64,000 nt of DNA. It comes from Malaya genurostris. Its lineage: Eukaryota > Arthropoda > Insecta > Diptera > Culicidae. The notes under the pieces were generated by a model, which was given only the letters and a program-made list of their open reading frames with translations, did not search any database and was not told the origin of the DNA. How positions within the stretch are numbered: the stretch's first letter is position 1; each line of letters starts with the position of its first letter. The stretch lies in NCBI RefSeq assembly GCF_030247185.1, contig NC_080571.1, positions 83,833,025 to 83,897,024 of the forward strand. The letters run 5' to 3'. Shown in pieces: positions 11,401 through 23,180 of the stretch. The position numbers and the translations under genes were made by a program.

Positions 11401-12884
11401 TTTGTTTATTTGTTTATTTGTTTATTTGTTTATTTGTTTATTTGTTTATTTGTTTATTTGTTTATTTGTTTATTTGTTTATTTGTTTATTTGTTTATTTG
11501 TTTATTTGTTTATTTGTTTATTTGTTTATTTGTTTATTTGTTTATTTGTTTATTTGTTTATTTGTTTATTTGTTTATTTGTTTATTTGTTTATTTGTTTA
11601 TTTGTTTATTTGTTTATTTGTTTATTTGTTTATTTGTTTATTTGTTTATTTGTTTATTTGTTTATTTGTTTATTTGTTTATTTGTTTATTTGTTTATTTG
11701 TTTATTTGTTTATTTGTTTATTTGTTTATTTGTTTATTTGTTTATTTGTTTATTTGTTTATTTGTTTATTTGTTTATTTGTTTATTTGTTTATTTGTTTA
11801 TTTGTTTATTTGTTTATTTGTTTATTTGTTTATTTGTTTATTTGTTTATTTGTTTATTTGTTTATTTGTTTATTTGTTTATTTGTTTATTTGTTTATTTG
11901 TTTATTTGTTTATTTGTTTATTTGTTTATTTGTTTATTTGTTTATTTGTTTATTTGTTTATTTGTTTATTTGTTTATTTGTTTATTTGTTTATTTGTTTA
12001 TTTGTTTATTTGTTTATTTGTTTATTTGTTTATTTGTTTATTTGTTTATTTGTTTATTTGTTTATTTGTTTATTTGTTTATTTGTTTATTTGTTTATTTG
12101 TTTATTTGTTTATTTGTTTATTTGTTTATTTGTTTATTTGTTTATTTGTTTATTTGTTTATTTGTTTATTTGTTTATTTGTTTATTTGTTTATTTGTTTA
12201 TTTGTTTATTTGTTTATTTGTTTATTTGTTTATTTGTTTATTTGTTTATTTGTTTATTTGTTTATTTGTTTATTTGTTTATTTGTTTATTTGTTTATTTG
12301 TTTATTTGTTTATTTGTTTATTTGTTTATTTGTTTATTTGTTTATTTGTTTATTTGTTTATTTGTTTATTTGTTTATTTGTTTATTTGTTTATTTGTTTA
12401 TTTGTTTATTTGTTTATTTGTTTATTTGTTTATTTGTTTATTTGTTTATTTGTTTATTTGTTTATTTGTTTATTTGTTTATTTGTTTATTTGTTTATTTG
12501 TTTATTTGTTTATTTGTTTATTTGTTTATTTGTTTATTTGTTTATTTGTTTATTTGTTTATTTGTTTATTTGTTTATTTGTTTATTTGTTTATTTGTTTA
12601 TTTGTTTATTTGTTTATTTGTTTATTTGTTTATTTGTTTATTTGTTTATTTGTTTATTTGTTTATTTGTTTATTTGTTTATTTGTTTATTTGTTTATTTG
12701 TTTATTTGTTTATTTGTTTATTTGTTTATTTGTTTATTTGTTTATTTGTTTATTTGTTTATTTGTTTATTTGTTTATTTGTTTATTTGTTTATTTGTTTA
12801 TTTGTTTATTTGTTTATTTGTTTATTTGTTTATTTGTTTATTTGTTTATTTGTTTATTTGTTTATTTGTTTATTTGTTTATTTG
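8461..12884. repeat. (TTTATTTG)553 satellite array
   Basis: 4,424 bp of one octamer, exactly 553 units, with no substitution or indel seen on reading through it. Flanks are abrupt: TTTATTTATTCCAG on the left and AAGCCCGGTGGAGTT on the right. Because 8 is not a multiple of 3 and the unit contains no plus-strand stop, all three plus frames stay open for about 1,500 codons as an eight-residue repeat (FICLFVYL). These are not proteins. The minus strand (CAAATAAA) has a TAA in every cycle, so it has no open frame. Confidence 0.99.
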
Positions 12885-14580
12885 AAGCCCGGTGGAGTTA
12901 GTTTCTGTCAAAATTGCTCTCCAACAGGCACAAAACTCCCTCATCGTTTGCATCAACAGATTACAGATAACTTTTTTAGAAAATAAGCGCTCTGCGTGGT
13001 TTGTGGGACAGATGCAGACTATATCACTTGTATTGAAATCACTTCAATTCACTTTCACGATAGACTATTGCTGTTGAGTTGTAACGGCTCACATTTTGGT
13101 TGAATACGGTTCTTTCAAATTAAGCGAAACTCTCGCTGTTCGCTTGTTTTGCGCTCTTTGTTTTGAATACAACAGAAGTAGCAAATGAAAGAAAGTATGC
13201 AGAACAACTCAAAATTAAGTAAAAAGTAGTCAAGTTGCATCATTCGTGTTATGGAATCACAAAAAAAATCCTTCACTATCCCGAATCACCAAAGGCTTTA
13301 TTTCCCTGACACTGCATTTGTTAGTCAGTTTTTATTCCGACCAGGGATTTGATGAAACAGATACAACCGATGCATTGGATGTTGAGCTAACCGGAACCGT
13401 TTGTCCCTATGGTCAAACTAATAACAAAGAAAATACGGACCGGATTGTTCGACGTTTCAACCGTCCACCAGCAGCGTGTAGTTTTGATGTTCGGTTGTTT
13501 TGTTGAACTACCCAAGCGATACGATATTGGATGTGCAAATGAAGAGTGACACTGCACTGATAGAACCGGCATGGAACCTACCGACCACGGGTCGGAACTC
13601 TCTGGTTCGTCCGGTTTTTGTGTATCGATCGATTATACAAGGGCCGCCTATTTTTTTGCAAACCAAAACCGTGCACACTTTTCAGTTTCTGCTATATGTT
13701 AATAAACCACCGGGATTGCAGTAGAAAATAAAACCGTAACGGCCTTAACCTTGCTCCATGCTGCAGTTGCATGAAGGGGCTTGGAAATGCCTACCCCGCG
13801 TTGGAGGCTTGCAGTGTTTTGCTTTCCATCAACGTACATGCCCAACTATCGATTGGCTAGTGCACGTGTAACGTTTTTATTATTTTTTTTCCTATAGCAA
13901 ACCAGCATCTGGGTTATAGAGAGCTGTGAAATTAGCAAGTTCAGACATAAGTATAAAAATAGTAACAAATGTGTGCACCATTTACGGTGCTTCAGTGCAT
14001 CGATATCATGAAATGAAATGTGACATTTTTTAACCCCTGTTACTATGATCAAAAGTTACATTTTGACGGCTATATTCAGTCATCAACCCATCATCAAAAT
14101 AACAATAACCGCATCGTGAACTGAAGGCCCTTAGCCGCGGTCATAACGACGACCGAGTAATCCTTATGATTATGCAAAGAGAGCAGCTCGAACCTTTTCC
14201 CACGGCTATGCAGCAAATTTTAAAATATTCCTCCTTTCCGAAGGCGCCATCGATAAATACACTTTGATGCCAGGCAAAATTTTCAACTGTCTGCAGAATG
14301 CGAAAAGCTCCAAAGGAGCTCCACAGTCAACCTTCGTAACCGCCAAAGTAGTTGAATGCATTCTTTCGGAGTCATTCACACACAACGTCATCGTCACGCA
14401 ACATCTTGATGGCCGGCACGTATGAACGTGAAGAAACTACATTTCGACGGACGCTGACGTTCCGGTGACGAAGGGAGACTAACCGTCAGAATCGTACTTT
14501 AGCGAGGAAGGAACCACTGAAATACTAGTCCCAAACCGACGACCGATTTACAAATGGCTTGCTCTTTCTTTTTGTTACTA
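12885..14580. other. Unique-looking DNA; weak ORF at 13,246-13,506
   Basis: No repeat was recognised. The 13,240-13,830 portion is GC-richer than its surroundings. It holds an 86-residue plus-strand frame (from 13,246) whose central part (DQGFDETDTTDALDVELTG) looks less repetitive than background, but there is no known motif, the frame overlaps another at 13,500-13,724, and no splice or promoter context was found. AATAAA-type words follow near 13,727. It may be a transcribed non-coding or unrecognised exon. Nothing in 13,830-14,580 is supported as a gene. Confidence 0.3.
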
Positions 14581-14582
14581 TA

Positions 14583-14885
14583 TAGTTGTGAATCGATTTC
14601 GAAGATCAATTGGCTGTCACCTCCCGTTCCGAAGATATAATGTTATAAGTGACGTAACCGACAAAACGATTTTTTTTCTCTCCGCTCAATTTTCTCAGGT
14701 ATAGCTTAACCGATTTAAATAAACTTAGGCGTGTTTGAAATCTACTATAGAGTTGTGAATCGATTTCGAAGATCAATTGGCTGTCACTTCCGGTTCCGGA
14801 GATACAAAGGCATAAGTGGCGTAACTGACAATTTTTCGCTATGATCAATTTTCTCCGAGATGGCTTACCCGATTCAAATTTACTA
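14583..14885. repeat. Two tandem copies of a 167-bp R3 unit
   Basis: The phrase AGTTGTGAATCGATTTCGAA begins at 14,584 and again at 14,751, a 167-bp period. Each unit continues with GATCAATTGGCTGTCAC, a CCGTTCCG(A/G)AGATA word, then TAAGTG(A/G)CGTAAC(C/T)GACAA and a CAATTTTCTC block. The same words occur singly at 680-1,140 and 4,925-5,105, which shows that R3 is a tandem-prone dispersed family. Confidence 0.85.
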
Positions 14886-14995
14886 TATATCAATATGGAT
14901 AACTCTTGCGATTCACGAGGGACATCACAGTAATATTGCGGTTGCAAAAAAGGTTATTAATACACTACAAATTTTTATACACGTATGACAGCTTT
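14886..14995 (+). repeat. Dispersed repeat R7, plus copy
   Basis: ATATCAATATGGAT, TTCACGAGGGACATCACAG and TTGCAAAAAAGGTTATTAA match the reverse complement of 30,736-30,855 over about 110 bp. It directly abuts the R3 tandem copy. Non-coding. Confidence 0.7.
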
Positions 14996-15186
14996 TCCAA
15001 ACAGTACACTGAATCAAACAGCCGAAAATATTAAGAACATTTCTCCATATGCATTGTACGAGAAAAAAGTTGTAAATATGGTTTAAAATATAATCTTTTA
15101 CTAATTCGAGAAAGAATATAATGTTTAATCAAAAATCCACTCTTGCACCCACTCTTACTCTCATACCGTATTTGGTTTTGGTCCTA

Positions 15187-16321
15187 AAGACTGTCCCAGA
15201 AAGTATGAACGCAACCAAAAACCGCTGCCATTTCGCAATGATTCAGAATCTGTCAATTTTTATGGCTGCGTCCTGTTGTTCACACTCTTCTCTAACCACT
15301 TGTGCAGTTGTTTATTCGTTTTCATTAGTTTGTTTCGAAATGCGTGGACTTTCAGCAGAACAACGTCGAAAAATTGTGTACAAATGGTGCACAGAACGCG
15401 GACTGTCACTGAGAAAGATAGCAAAAATGGAAGGAGTAAGTGAAAAAGCCGTGCGAAATGCAATCAGGAAGTTCGGTGAGAATAACTCCTTTGAGGATAA
15501 ACCGAAAACGGGTCGAAAAAAAGGTCCTGCTAACCCTCAGTTGGATAAACGTATACTGAAGGCGTTCGAGCAAAAGAAGGAGGTTTCAGTTCGGGATGTG
15601 GCCAAGAAAGCATCGTTCAGGCCAAGGGTTCGAAAGCTGTACAATACGATTCATGCTGGAAATTTGAACTACATAATCATGGACGACGAAACCTACGTGA
15701 AACTCGATTACAAATCTTTGCCGGGACCACAATATTATACGGTGCGAGAAGGGCAAATGTTAAACCAGTCCGAGACATCGATTGAAGTCGAAAAATTTGG
15801 TAAGAAAGCTATGGTCTGGCAAGCAATTTGTAGCTGCGGTAAAATTTCGCAACCCTTCGTCACCACTGCCTCAATGAACAGCGAAATATACATCAAGGAA
15901 TGTTTACTAAAACTACTTCCACCCATGATTCGAAGCCACAAGGATCCTGTTGTCTTCTGGCTAGATATTGCTTCTTGCCACTACTCGACATCAACGGTAG
16001 AATGGTATTGAGGAATTTTGGGCATTAACGAAGGCACATCTTATGAAACATGTCTCGGCAGCCGAAACCATTCAACAGTTCGAAAAAGATTGGAAAAATG
16101 TGTCAAAACTTGACGCCAAGAAGTCTGTACGGAATTTAATGAGGAACGTTCGCAAGAAAGTGCGCCAGCTAGTCTACAATGGCTAAGTAGCAAATGTAGA
16201 GAATAATATTCTGTTGTTGTAGTCTAATATTATCAGTATATCGAATAAAATTTGAATATCTAACACTTGTGAATTATTTACAGAGAAATCAAAGTACGTC
16301 CATACTTTCTGGAACAGTCTT
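15187..16321 (+). mobile_element. DD37E transposon with both TIRs (family B, 1,135 bp)
   Basis: The left end reads AAGACTGTCCCAGAAAGTAT and the complement of the right end reads AAGACTGTTCCAGAAAGTAT, extending to about 26 bp with two mismatches. TA flanks both ends (15,185-15,186 and 16,322-16,323). The interior carries a transposase with two internal deletions. The ends look competent for mobilisation in trans. This family differs in TIR and protein from the DD37E family A copies at 1, 17.8 and 30.9 kb. Confidence 0.93.
15340..16186 (+). pseudogene. DD37E-type transposase with two internal deletions
   Basis: Reading starts at the ATG at 15,340 (MRGLSAEQRRKIVYKW), inside a longer frame whose upstream part crosses the TIR and is not coding. 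Domains: first helix-turn-helix (GLSLRKIAKMEGVSEKAVRN), GRKKG linker, and the start of the second helix-turn-helix (VSVRDVAKK). A deletion near 15,612 then joins directly to RPRVRKLYNTI. The first catalytic Asp is in MDDETYV (15,682) and the second in WLDIAS (15,964). A second deletion at about 16,009 removes the stretch that should end NCPQLRPI and shifts the frame. Reading resumes as EEFWALTKAHLMKHVSAAE from 16,010 and ends LVYNG stop at 16,186. The linker to the catalytic Glu is lost. Inactive. Confidence 0.88.
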
Positions 16322-16323
16322 TA

Positions 16324-17004
16324 TGCGCGGAGGATTAATATGCAATCCGATCAAGCTTGATCATGCTGCGATCAAAAGCAATTGAAATGACAATAATTAA
16401 AAAAAAATCAATAACAAAGTATATTTCATGCAGCTGTTTAAAAAATATTAACACTATTTACTTGAATTTCATACACAGAAGTAACAGGAGTGCAGTACTT
16501 GGCTGGAGAGAACACAAACACAAGCGTTCCAACCAGCCCGGTGGAAAAAAATAGAACGTTCTACCAAGTGCTATTGTAGCCAACATTTCGGACGTTCGGC
16601 GAGTGATCAGAATGCTCAAGGAATGATAAACAAATTAATTCCTTGATTGTAGTAAAAATATTCCGATCGATATTTTTGTGGGAAAAAGGTGCTGAATGAA
16701 TATTAAGTTTACAATGGGAATTTTTTGTTAGCCATTTTTCCGAATTGCTTTGTTTTTTTTTACAGAAGGATGCTTACATAGTTTCTCAGCAGAGGGCTGG
16801 TTCAAACGCTGCGCAAAATCCTGTGCTCCTGTTACCGGAGAGTAAATCAACCCTGAAATTAAAACAAACTCTTTTGTCTCCATAATCAATAATCAAACTG
16901 AATTATTTTTTCACTGAATTTGCATTTTATATTGCTATTGCGTATTGGAATTCCGACATTTGAATATCATCATCTGCTAGTGAACATCGCTGCATGACTG
17001 CATA
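16324..17004. other. Unassigned spacer
   Basis: No gene or repeat was recognised; the 65-codon frame at 16,357-16,554 has no motif. Confidence 0.35.
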
Positions 17005-17663
17005 ATTGGCACATTGTCGCAAAACTGAAATGTAGAAACACTGCTTCTTTAGAGATGATACTTTCAGCAAGAGCTGTCAAATCGGTAGGAAAGTTTTTAA
17101 TTACTCCTTATAAATTTCTTATAAAAACGGGCAAATTCATTTGAAAAATCATAGTAGAAGTCGAAGAAAAAGTTTTCACTCTGAGGTGGTAATGTTGATC
17201 TTAATTCATTGTGCGAAATCTACCGTTTATTCAGAATGAAGCATTAAACTTGGTTTATGCCATTTTTCAAATGCCTGGAAATAACAAATAAAGTGTCCGA
17301 TGTAAATAGTACTTGATACATTGTAGTACTCGAGAAATCAACATTACACTGATTTCTGCTTCAAAAAATGTTGATCGGAATAAACCTAACCTTACCCAGT
17401 TTCACACATTTCTGAAAATTTTCCATGTTTAATCGTAGTTTACACTAAAAAAAGTAGTAGTAATCACTTTGAAATCGATTTTCTTCTACTCCGAGTGTAC
17501 TTTTATTGCTGATATCTATTTGTACTATTGAATAAACGATAAAAAATGATGCAAATTACTACTGCCGATATGAAAATTTTCGAAAGAAACCCCCTTTTCT
17601 TGGTTCCATTTTCTATTGGCAAGTGTCGCTACCGGTAATTCTGCTTTGCGACAATGTGCCAAT
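17005..17663. mobile_element. MITE family M2, longer copy
   Basis: Ends are ATTGGCACATTGTCGCAAA at 17,005 and its complement TTTGCGACAATGTGCCAAT ending at 17,663. The first 140 bp, including TTTCAGCAAGAGCTGTCAA, ATCGGTAGGAAA and a following TTTTTAATTA word, match the reverse complement of the much shorter element at 51,458-51,613. The interior differs, so this is a longer or insertion-bearing relative. No ORF and no clear target duplication. Confidence 0.65.
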
Positions 17664-17829
17664 CGTGACAATGATCATTCATAATGATGTGTGAATTTAG
17701 CACACCTATACAGCAAATGTCATTTCGAACGTTTCAATTTAGGTTAAAAAGCTAAAGAGAGGCAACTTTTTGCAAAAAGGTGTCGTGATTGCATTAGAAT
17801 AATGCATCCACGCATGTGTCGAACATCTA

Positions 17830-19085
17830 AGGAGTGTATCGAAAAAAAGCTATCCACATACATTTGTGTTGTACGCATGTATTTATGATGGTTTTTTATG
17901 CTGAGATCACAGCATGCTATGCGTTTGGCTGTCAACTTTCGTTTGTTAACTTGTTTGTGCGGTTAAAATTTCATATCTACGTTTTCAAAATGTCGCGTAT
18001 TGAAAAGGAAGTGAAAATTAAGGTTCTGGACACATGGCTAAATGAGAAGGGTATTACTATGCGATAAGGAATTCATCATGCCAGTGTTAAAATCATCATT
18101 AATAAGTTTGGGGAACACTATTCTTTGGATAAGCTACCAGGAAGAGGCAGAAAACCCAGTTCTTCCAACCCGAAACTGGACCAGAAAATGGTATCTCTAA
18201 TCATGAAGTACAAATCAATGTCAATACGTGATTTGGTAAAAAAAAGCAGGAACGAGTGTCGAAATGATCCAGTGTATCAAGAGGCGAATTCACCTGAAGA
18301 CCTACTAGAAGCAGAAAATCTCGAAACAAAGTGTAGAACTGAAGAACAGAGCAGCAACAAGGGCCAGAAATTGTATTTGCGTCTTTTGCAGTGTCCGGAT
18401 GCATGCGTTTTGATGGATAATGAGATTTATGTAACGGAGGACTCAAAAACCCTTCCAGGTCCAGAATACTTTACTGTCGTCGTTGGGGAGGATGTGAGCG
18501 ATGCGGACAGGTCGATTCAAGAGGAGAAATTCGGTCGAAAGGTACTGGTATGGCAAGCAATATGTTCCTGTGGTTTAAAGTCAACCATTTTTCACACTAC
18601 CGGAACTATAAATGCAGAAATCTATCGATCTGAGTGTCTCTAGAAGAGATTACTGCCTTTATATAAGAAGCATAGTACATCTCCACAGTTCTGGCCGGAT
18701 TTAGCGTCGACAAACTATGCTACAAACCACTCTTAATTGGCTTGCGGAAAAGGTATGAATTTCGATGAGAAAAATATCAATCCACCAAATTGCCCTCAGC
18801 TTCGACCCATCGAACGTTACTGGGCCATCGTGAAGAGAGTCTTCAAGAAGACTGGTAAGGCAGCTGGAAACATGCAGGAGTTAAAAAAAATTTGGGCTCA
18901 AGTATCCAAAAAATGCGATGCAACACTTGTCCGGAACTTGATGAAGAGCGATCGATCAAAAGTTCGAAAATTCGTGAAGGAATAACTTAAATTTCATCCG
19001 TTTTTTTTTAATATGCTTAAGTTTAACTTCGTACAATAAAGTATCAATTTTCAGTTTGAATAAAATATCGTTTTTTATCATAATT
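17830..19085 (+). pseudogene. DD37E transposon family A, copy 2, decayed
   Basis: The left TIR AGGAGTGTATCGAAAAAAAG starts after a TA at 17,828; its counterpart is seen at the right end of copy 3 (31,557). The transposase runs 17,990-18,985 (MSRIEKEVKIK to RKVRKFVKE). Compared with copy 1, codons for KLAKRF are deleted after MR and replaced by TAA at 18,065. Two compensating frameshifts enclose about 18,245-18,365. The first catalytic Asp is in VLMDNEIYV, the second in WPDLAS (18,698), and the Glu is in RPIERYWAIVKR (18,812). Exactly 37 residues separate the last two, the DD37E signature known from mosquito ITm elements. Stops fall at 18,641 and 18,734. The 3' TIR is missing: homology to copy 3 ends near 19,085. 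Confidence 0.9.
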
Positions 19086-19455
19086 TGAAAGAAATCCATC
19101 CATCCTTCCGTCATTGGCATAATCTGAAATAGAGCGAGCTGACTCGTAGCAGTAACCCACTCGCAGTGAGTGTTTATTTCTGCTGACTCTCACTCATCGC
19201 ACCCAAGGGAAAATACCACTCGTGTTTAAAATGTACCTTCTTGTGAGTGAGTGTATTGATTTTGATATTTATACTTCAAGTAAGCGGAGCAAATCGTCGA
19301 AATTTTGCTCGCTCATCGCGGTAATCCGAACTACTCGCAAGTTGACGAAATTGATCAAATTTGTAGAAATCAACTATCACCAACGTATTTAAAGTTTTCA
19401 GAGAAAGTTTTTCGACGCCCTGAATGGCAAAATCTGGAAGAAATCGATTTCCATA
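19086..19455. other. Unassigned spacer
   Basis: Contains GAGTGAGTG-type words near 19,160-19,250 and a 113-codon frame (19,305-19,646) that runs into a SINE and a transposase remnant and is therefore spurious. Confidence 0.4.
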
Positions 19456-19545
19456 AGCAAAGTCTTGGCATTACATTCCTTTTGTGGAATTTGGTTTTTC
19501 TGTTTCAACAGTCTTTGCAACCGATTCACAGCGATCAGAAAATCT
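19456..19545 (-). mobile_element. SINE family B, 3' part
   Basis: On the minus strand this reads as the body of the tRNA-derived SINE at 35,850-36,060: a TGAATCGGTTGCAAAGACTG-like word, then CCAAATTCCACAAAAGGAAT and TAATGCCAAGACTTTGCT. The tRNA-like head is absent (5'-truncated). Confidence 0.8.
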
Positions 19546-19555
19546 TTACAGGTCG

Positions 19556-19790
19556 GGGCTCAACAATACGACAAGTGGCTTATAAGAACATCATTGAACC
19601 GCCCACCCGGGCCGAAATCGATAGTCGTAGGCCACAAAATCATTAAAAAGAGAAATCAACTGTATCAGGAGGAACCCCAACTTCTTCGTTCGAGATATCG
19701 CCAGCAAGCTGGGAACGTCGTCTTTGACTGTCGAGGAAGCTATACATGAAGATACCGACGAAGTTCGAACTTAAACAGCTTCCTGAACAG
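19556..19790 (+). pseudogene. Tc1/mariner-type DNA-binding domain remnant
   Basis: The frame starting near 19,570 reads YDKWLIRTSLNRPPGPKSIV and then GHKIIKKRNQLYQEEPQ. After a one-base slip near 19,678 it reads NFFVRDIASKLGTSSLTVEE. Paired helix-turn-helix modules joined by a GR-P-G linker are typical of ITm-superfamily transposase N-termini. Nothing of a catalytic domain follows. The remnant abuts a SINE B fragment, and the family is not the same as the DD37E copies nearby. Confidence 0.55.
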
Positions 19791-19799
19791 GAATTTTAT

Positions 19800-22700
19800 A
19801 CGGCACTTGGAAAAGGTAAGGTAGCATAAATTTTCAAGCACATTTAACAATATCTTGTTATTTTGAAGAAAAAGCAATATTTGCATCGCACTGAAACCAC
19901 CAACCAGAGACATGAATAAAGACCTCTGTTCAAGCAACACAACTCTTTCGGTTAGTTTGGGCCGAATTTAGCATCTTGCCATTACGGAAATGTGACCATG
20001 GAGTGGTACCACGTACAACGTCCAGATGGTGCTCAAGGACATGAACCCACCCCCAAATAACACACCAAATGTCCATCGAATAGAAAAATAGTGAGCATTC
20101 ATATTTTTCTGCGAGACGTATTTCAAAACCAAGTGACGTTTTGCGGCGAATAAAATGAGCAAGGAAGCTGTTCAAAATAATCGATTCAAACAATAGACTT
20201 AGCCTTTCGCAATCCTTTAACAAAACAGAGGTTGAAAGCAATTTTTTTTCTATATTCGGTATAAATTTAACTTGAAAAGAAACATGATTTGATTTATTCA
20301 TAAAAAGTATCACAGGTTTGCACAAGTTCTTCATGTCCAAGTTTTGAATGTAATACCCTGGATTACATTAATTTTTTTTAAGTCAGTGTTTATTAAATGA
20401 CATTAAATGATTCTCAGGTTGAAGTTTTTACTTCAAACAATTCGTCAAGGTTTATTCATATTGACGTAAAAAGTTGCTACATTGATACTAACTTAAAATC
20501 GGCGATCAAAAGCTGGTTGATAATTGATCACACAGTTACTTACACTCTGTAAATGTAATGTGTATAAAAACAATTGCTTGTTAATTTTCGATATTCGAAA
20601 ATATTAATTAAAATTTGATACACTAATACTAGTTAAAATGTATACGTAATTTTCACTAAACGTACGTTGAAACAAATGAGTTTATGTCTAATTATTATAT
20701 ACGCATAAAAATTCCGGTTCTTTGAAACTACAAAACGATTAGTTGCCCATGAAACCAAAAAATGTTGTTTTAAACCGAGATATTTCCAATTCAAACAAAA
20801 TAAACTTGATATAGTTCGTTCAAATGAATGTTGGTTGTTTGAAAAAAAAGTTCGTTGAATCATACCAGAATTGTTATTGTCACTATATCAATAAAAAAAA
20901 GTCGATAGATTCAGACATCCCTACGATGACACAACGGACCACACGAAACTATAATTCTTCATTTACTTCTGCTACCGCCCGATCAGCGCCTGTCCAATCA
21001 AAATGATTCACAGAACAAAATCTTCACCTCATTCACATGTTCCTTGCTGATTGGTTAAGCGGAAAAACTGACAAACAAGCTGCTCGGCCGAAGGCGTCCA
21101 GAGCTTAACCGTTGTTCAACTCGATACTCGTAGTTCTAGCTGGTAGGGGCGTCCTTTTTCAAGACGACGGAACGCCACTAGTTTTCCGACCTTGCTGTGA
21201 TGTTGTTGTTTTGCCAAAACACGAATTTCGCTAATGGTTATTCTCTATTATGTTTCGGCGGGCGTTGAACTGCCACATCAATCATATTTCTATAGAAAAC
21301 CAGTCATCGTCGGCATCGGGAGGAATTTCGAGGCAAGGATGTTGGCCCCGAGCGGGCTGAATAGATTTACAACTTGTACTACGAATAGGAGAAAAGGTTA
21401 ATTTCGTTTGTGGTTACTGTCTTGAGAAGAGTGTCGAGACTTCTTGGCACCATGTATTATGCCGTATAGTATTTAGTCATGTTCTTCGAAATGACAAGAA
21501 AACAAATAAAACCGGGCGGCGTACGCCGGAAGGTTCCAAAACGTGCTGAAAGATCAGACAGTAAAATGGTTTGATAGTTGGAAATGGGTTCTGTTCGAAA
21601 GCATTTCAAGGAAGAACTAATCGTAGAATTATTACTTGTAGTCTCTATATGTGTCTTTTATTCAACCAAAATGGCGGAATCCTACAGAATCTGCAATCTT
21701 CATCTGCAAAGACCATCGTTCTTCACTCTTGGTCAAAGGAGGCTAAGATAATCAGATTCAGAGCTGCTATCTGTCACTATCAACTAGTAACTTTTCACGA
21801 TGAAGTTTGGAAAGCTAATGTCATTGGACTGTTGCCAACCAGGCTCTACAAATCACCATACAATGAGTGTCTGAGAGCCGATCTGTCAGAGCTTGAATTC
21901 TCTTGATATTATACTCACCATGACGCTCATTGATTGTCGATGCGATTGATATTATCTTCATTTCTCCTGTCACTGCTTGATTACGATGTGACTAAATATT
22001 AATCAAGCAGCATAAACTTTGAATTAAATTCATTTACACCAATAAACTCCGAAGCCCGATGACTTTTTGCAAAGATCTATGAACTTTATCAATTTATGTT
22101 TACTCTCATGGATTTTTTTTACTTCAACAGGGAATAGGAGAATGAGAGATAAAACAAAAAAGTCGCCTGCCTTTGACTGAGTATACTTCTACTTGGTCAT
22201 AGAACAATCGAGTATCTCATTTGACAGTCACTTTCACCGTACCGATTACAGTTGACGATGATTTTAGTCAGTCTGTCAAGGTCATTCGACCACGTGTATT
22301 TTTCTGACAACAATTAAATTTGCTGGGAAGTGTATGAGGTCCGCATTTGGGTTTGCGCATAGCAAAATCTAGCCGAAAAAAATTTAACTTTAATTTTTTA
22401 GCAAGGGCTTTTCGCTGGTTGTTTCAAAATCAACAAGCCGTAACACGTTTAAACTTGTGCATATGTTCAGTTAACCAGAAACTATTTGGTAGAAACAGAA
22501 AATGAAATTTAAAGAATGATAGTACTCAAGGGAAAGCAAGAGTGTGCAGATTCTGGAAAACCAGAGACTTGAGTGATTTACATTCGTGAAATGCGTAAAC
22601 TCGATTTCCCTGGTAAAAAAGTTAAGTTTCGTGAAGTTTTCCTCTTGCTTAAATAACTTAGCATTAGCTTTAGCATTAGAGACCGCCCGTGTGTTGCTAC

Positions 22701-23160
22701 TCCGTTATTGATCTGGACCAATTGAGATTGCAAAATGATTTTTTGAAGTAACATGTTTGGGAATAACACATTGTTTCACAATGTGCAAACTGTATTGAAC
22801 CATGCATGCTGATCAATACCGACGCCGGCCACGTCCGAATGCAGATCTACTTGGGAGGGAAAGGATTGTTAGTTCGATGCATGTTGCTACTAAGAACCGA
22901 GGAATCCTCTGCATTCCCACATGTATCACAGGAGAGGATACTTTGTTAGCAAATGTTTTAATAATGTTATCATGTGTTTATTGCTCTGGATAGCCGGCTA
23001 CCAAGAATGTTTTAAAGTATTATCGTTTTATGTGTTACTTTGTGCTGGCAATATAATGCACGAAACAGTCAATCTCCGAAATTGACAAAACTCCGGACAG
23101 CCGGCTGTCGAGTATGCAGTCAATCGTTTATGCATCTACCTTTCGCGTTTTTTTTTTTAG
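19800..23160. other. 3.3 kb with no supported gene
   Basis: AT-rich with several frames of 60-136 codons on both strands, none with motifs, splice context or codon pattern that would support a gene. 21,060-21,560 is GC-richer. CCTCTTGCTTAAATAACTTA at about 22,640 recurs at 26,122. AGCCGGCT(A/G) words occur at 22,992 and 23,094 and recur at 25,636. Confidence 0.4.
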
Positions 23161-23180
23161 TCATGCAAAAAAAACACATT

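Noticed and set aside
8461..12884. Telomere repeat array
   Set aside because: One G per 8 bp, ordinary sequence on both sides and a dipteran-like genome, where short telomeric repeats are not expected.
8375..12986. Three overlapping plus-strand frames of about 1,500 codons
   Set aside because: They are the octamer satellite read in all three frames (FICLFVYL repeats); no flanking gene structure.
15121..15339. N-terminal 73 residues of the 296-codon frame
   Set aside because: They span the TIR and flanking DNA of the transposon; the transposase starts at 15,340.
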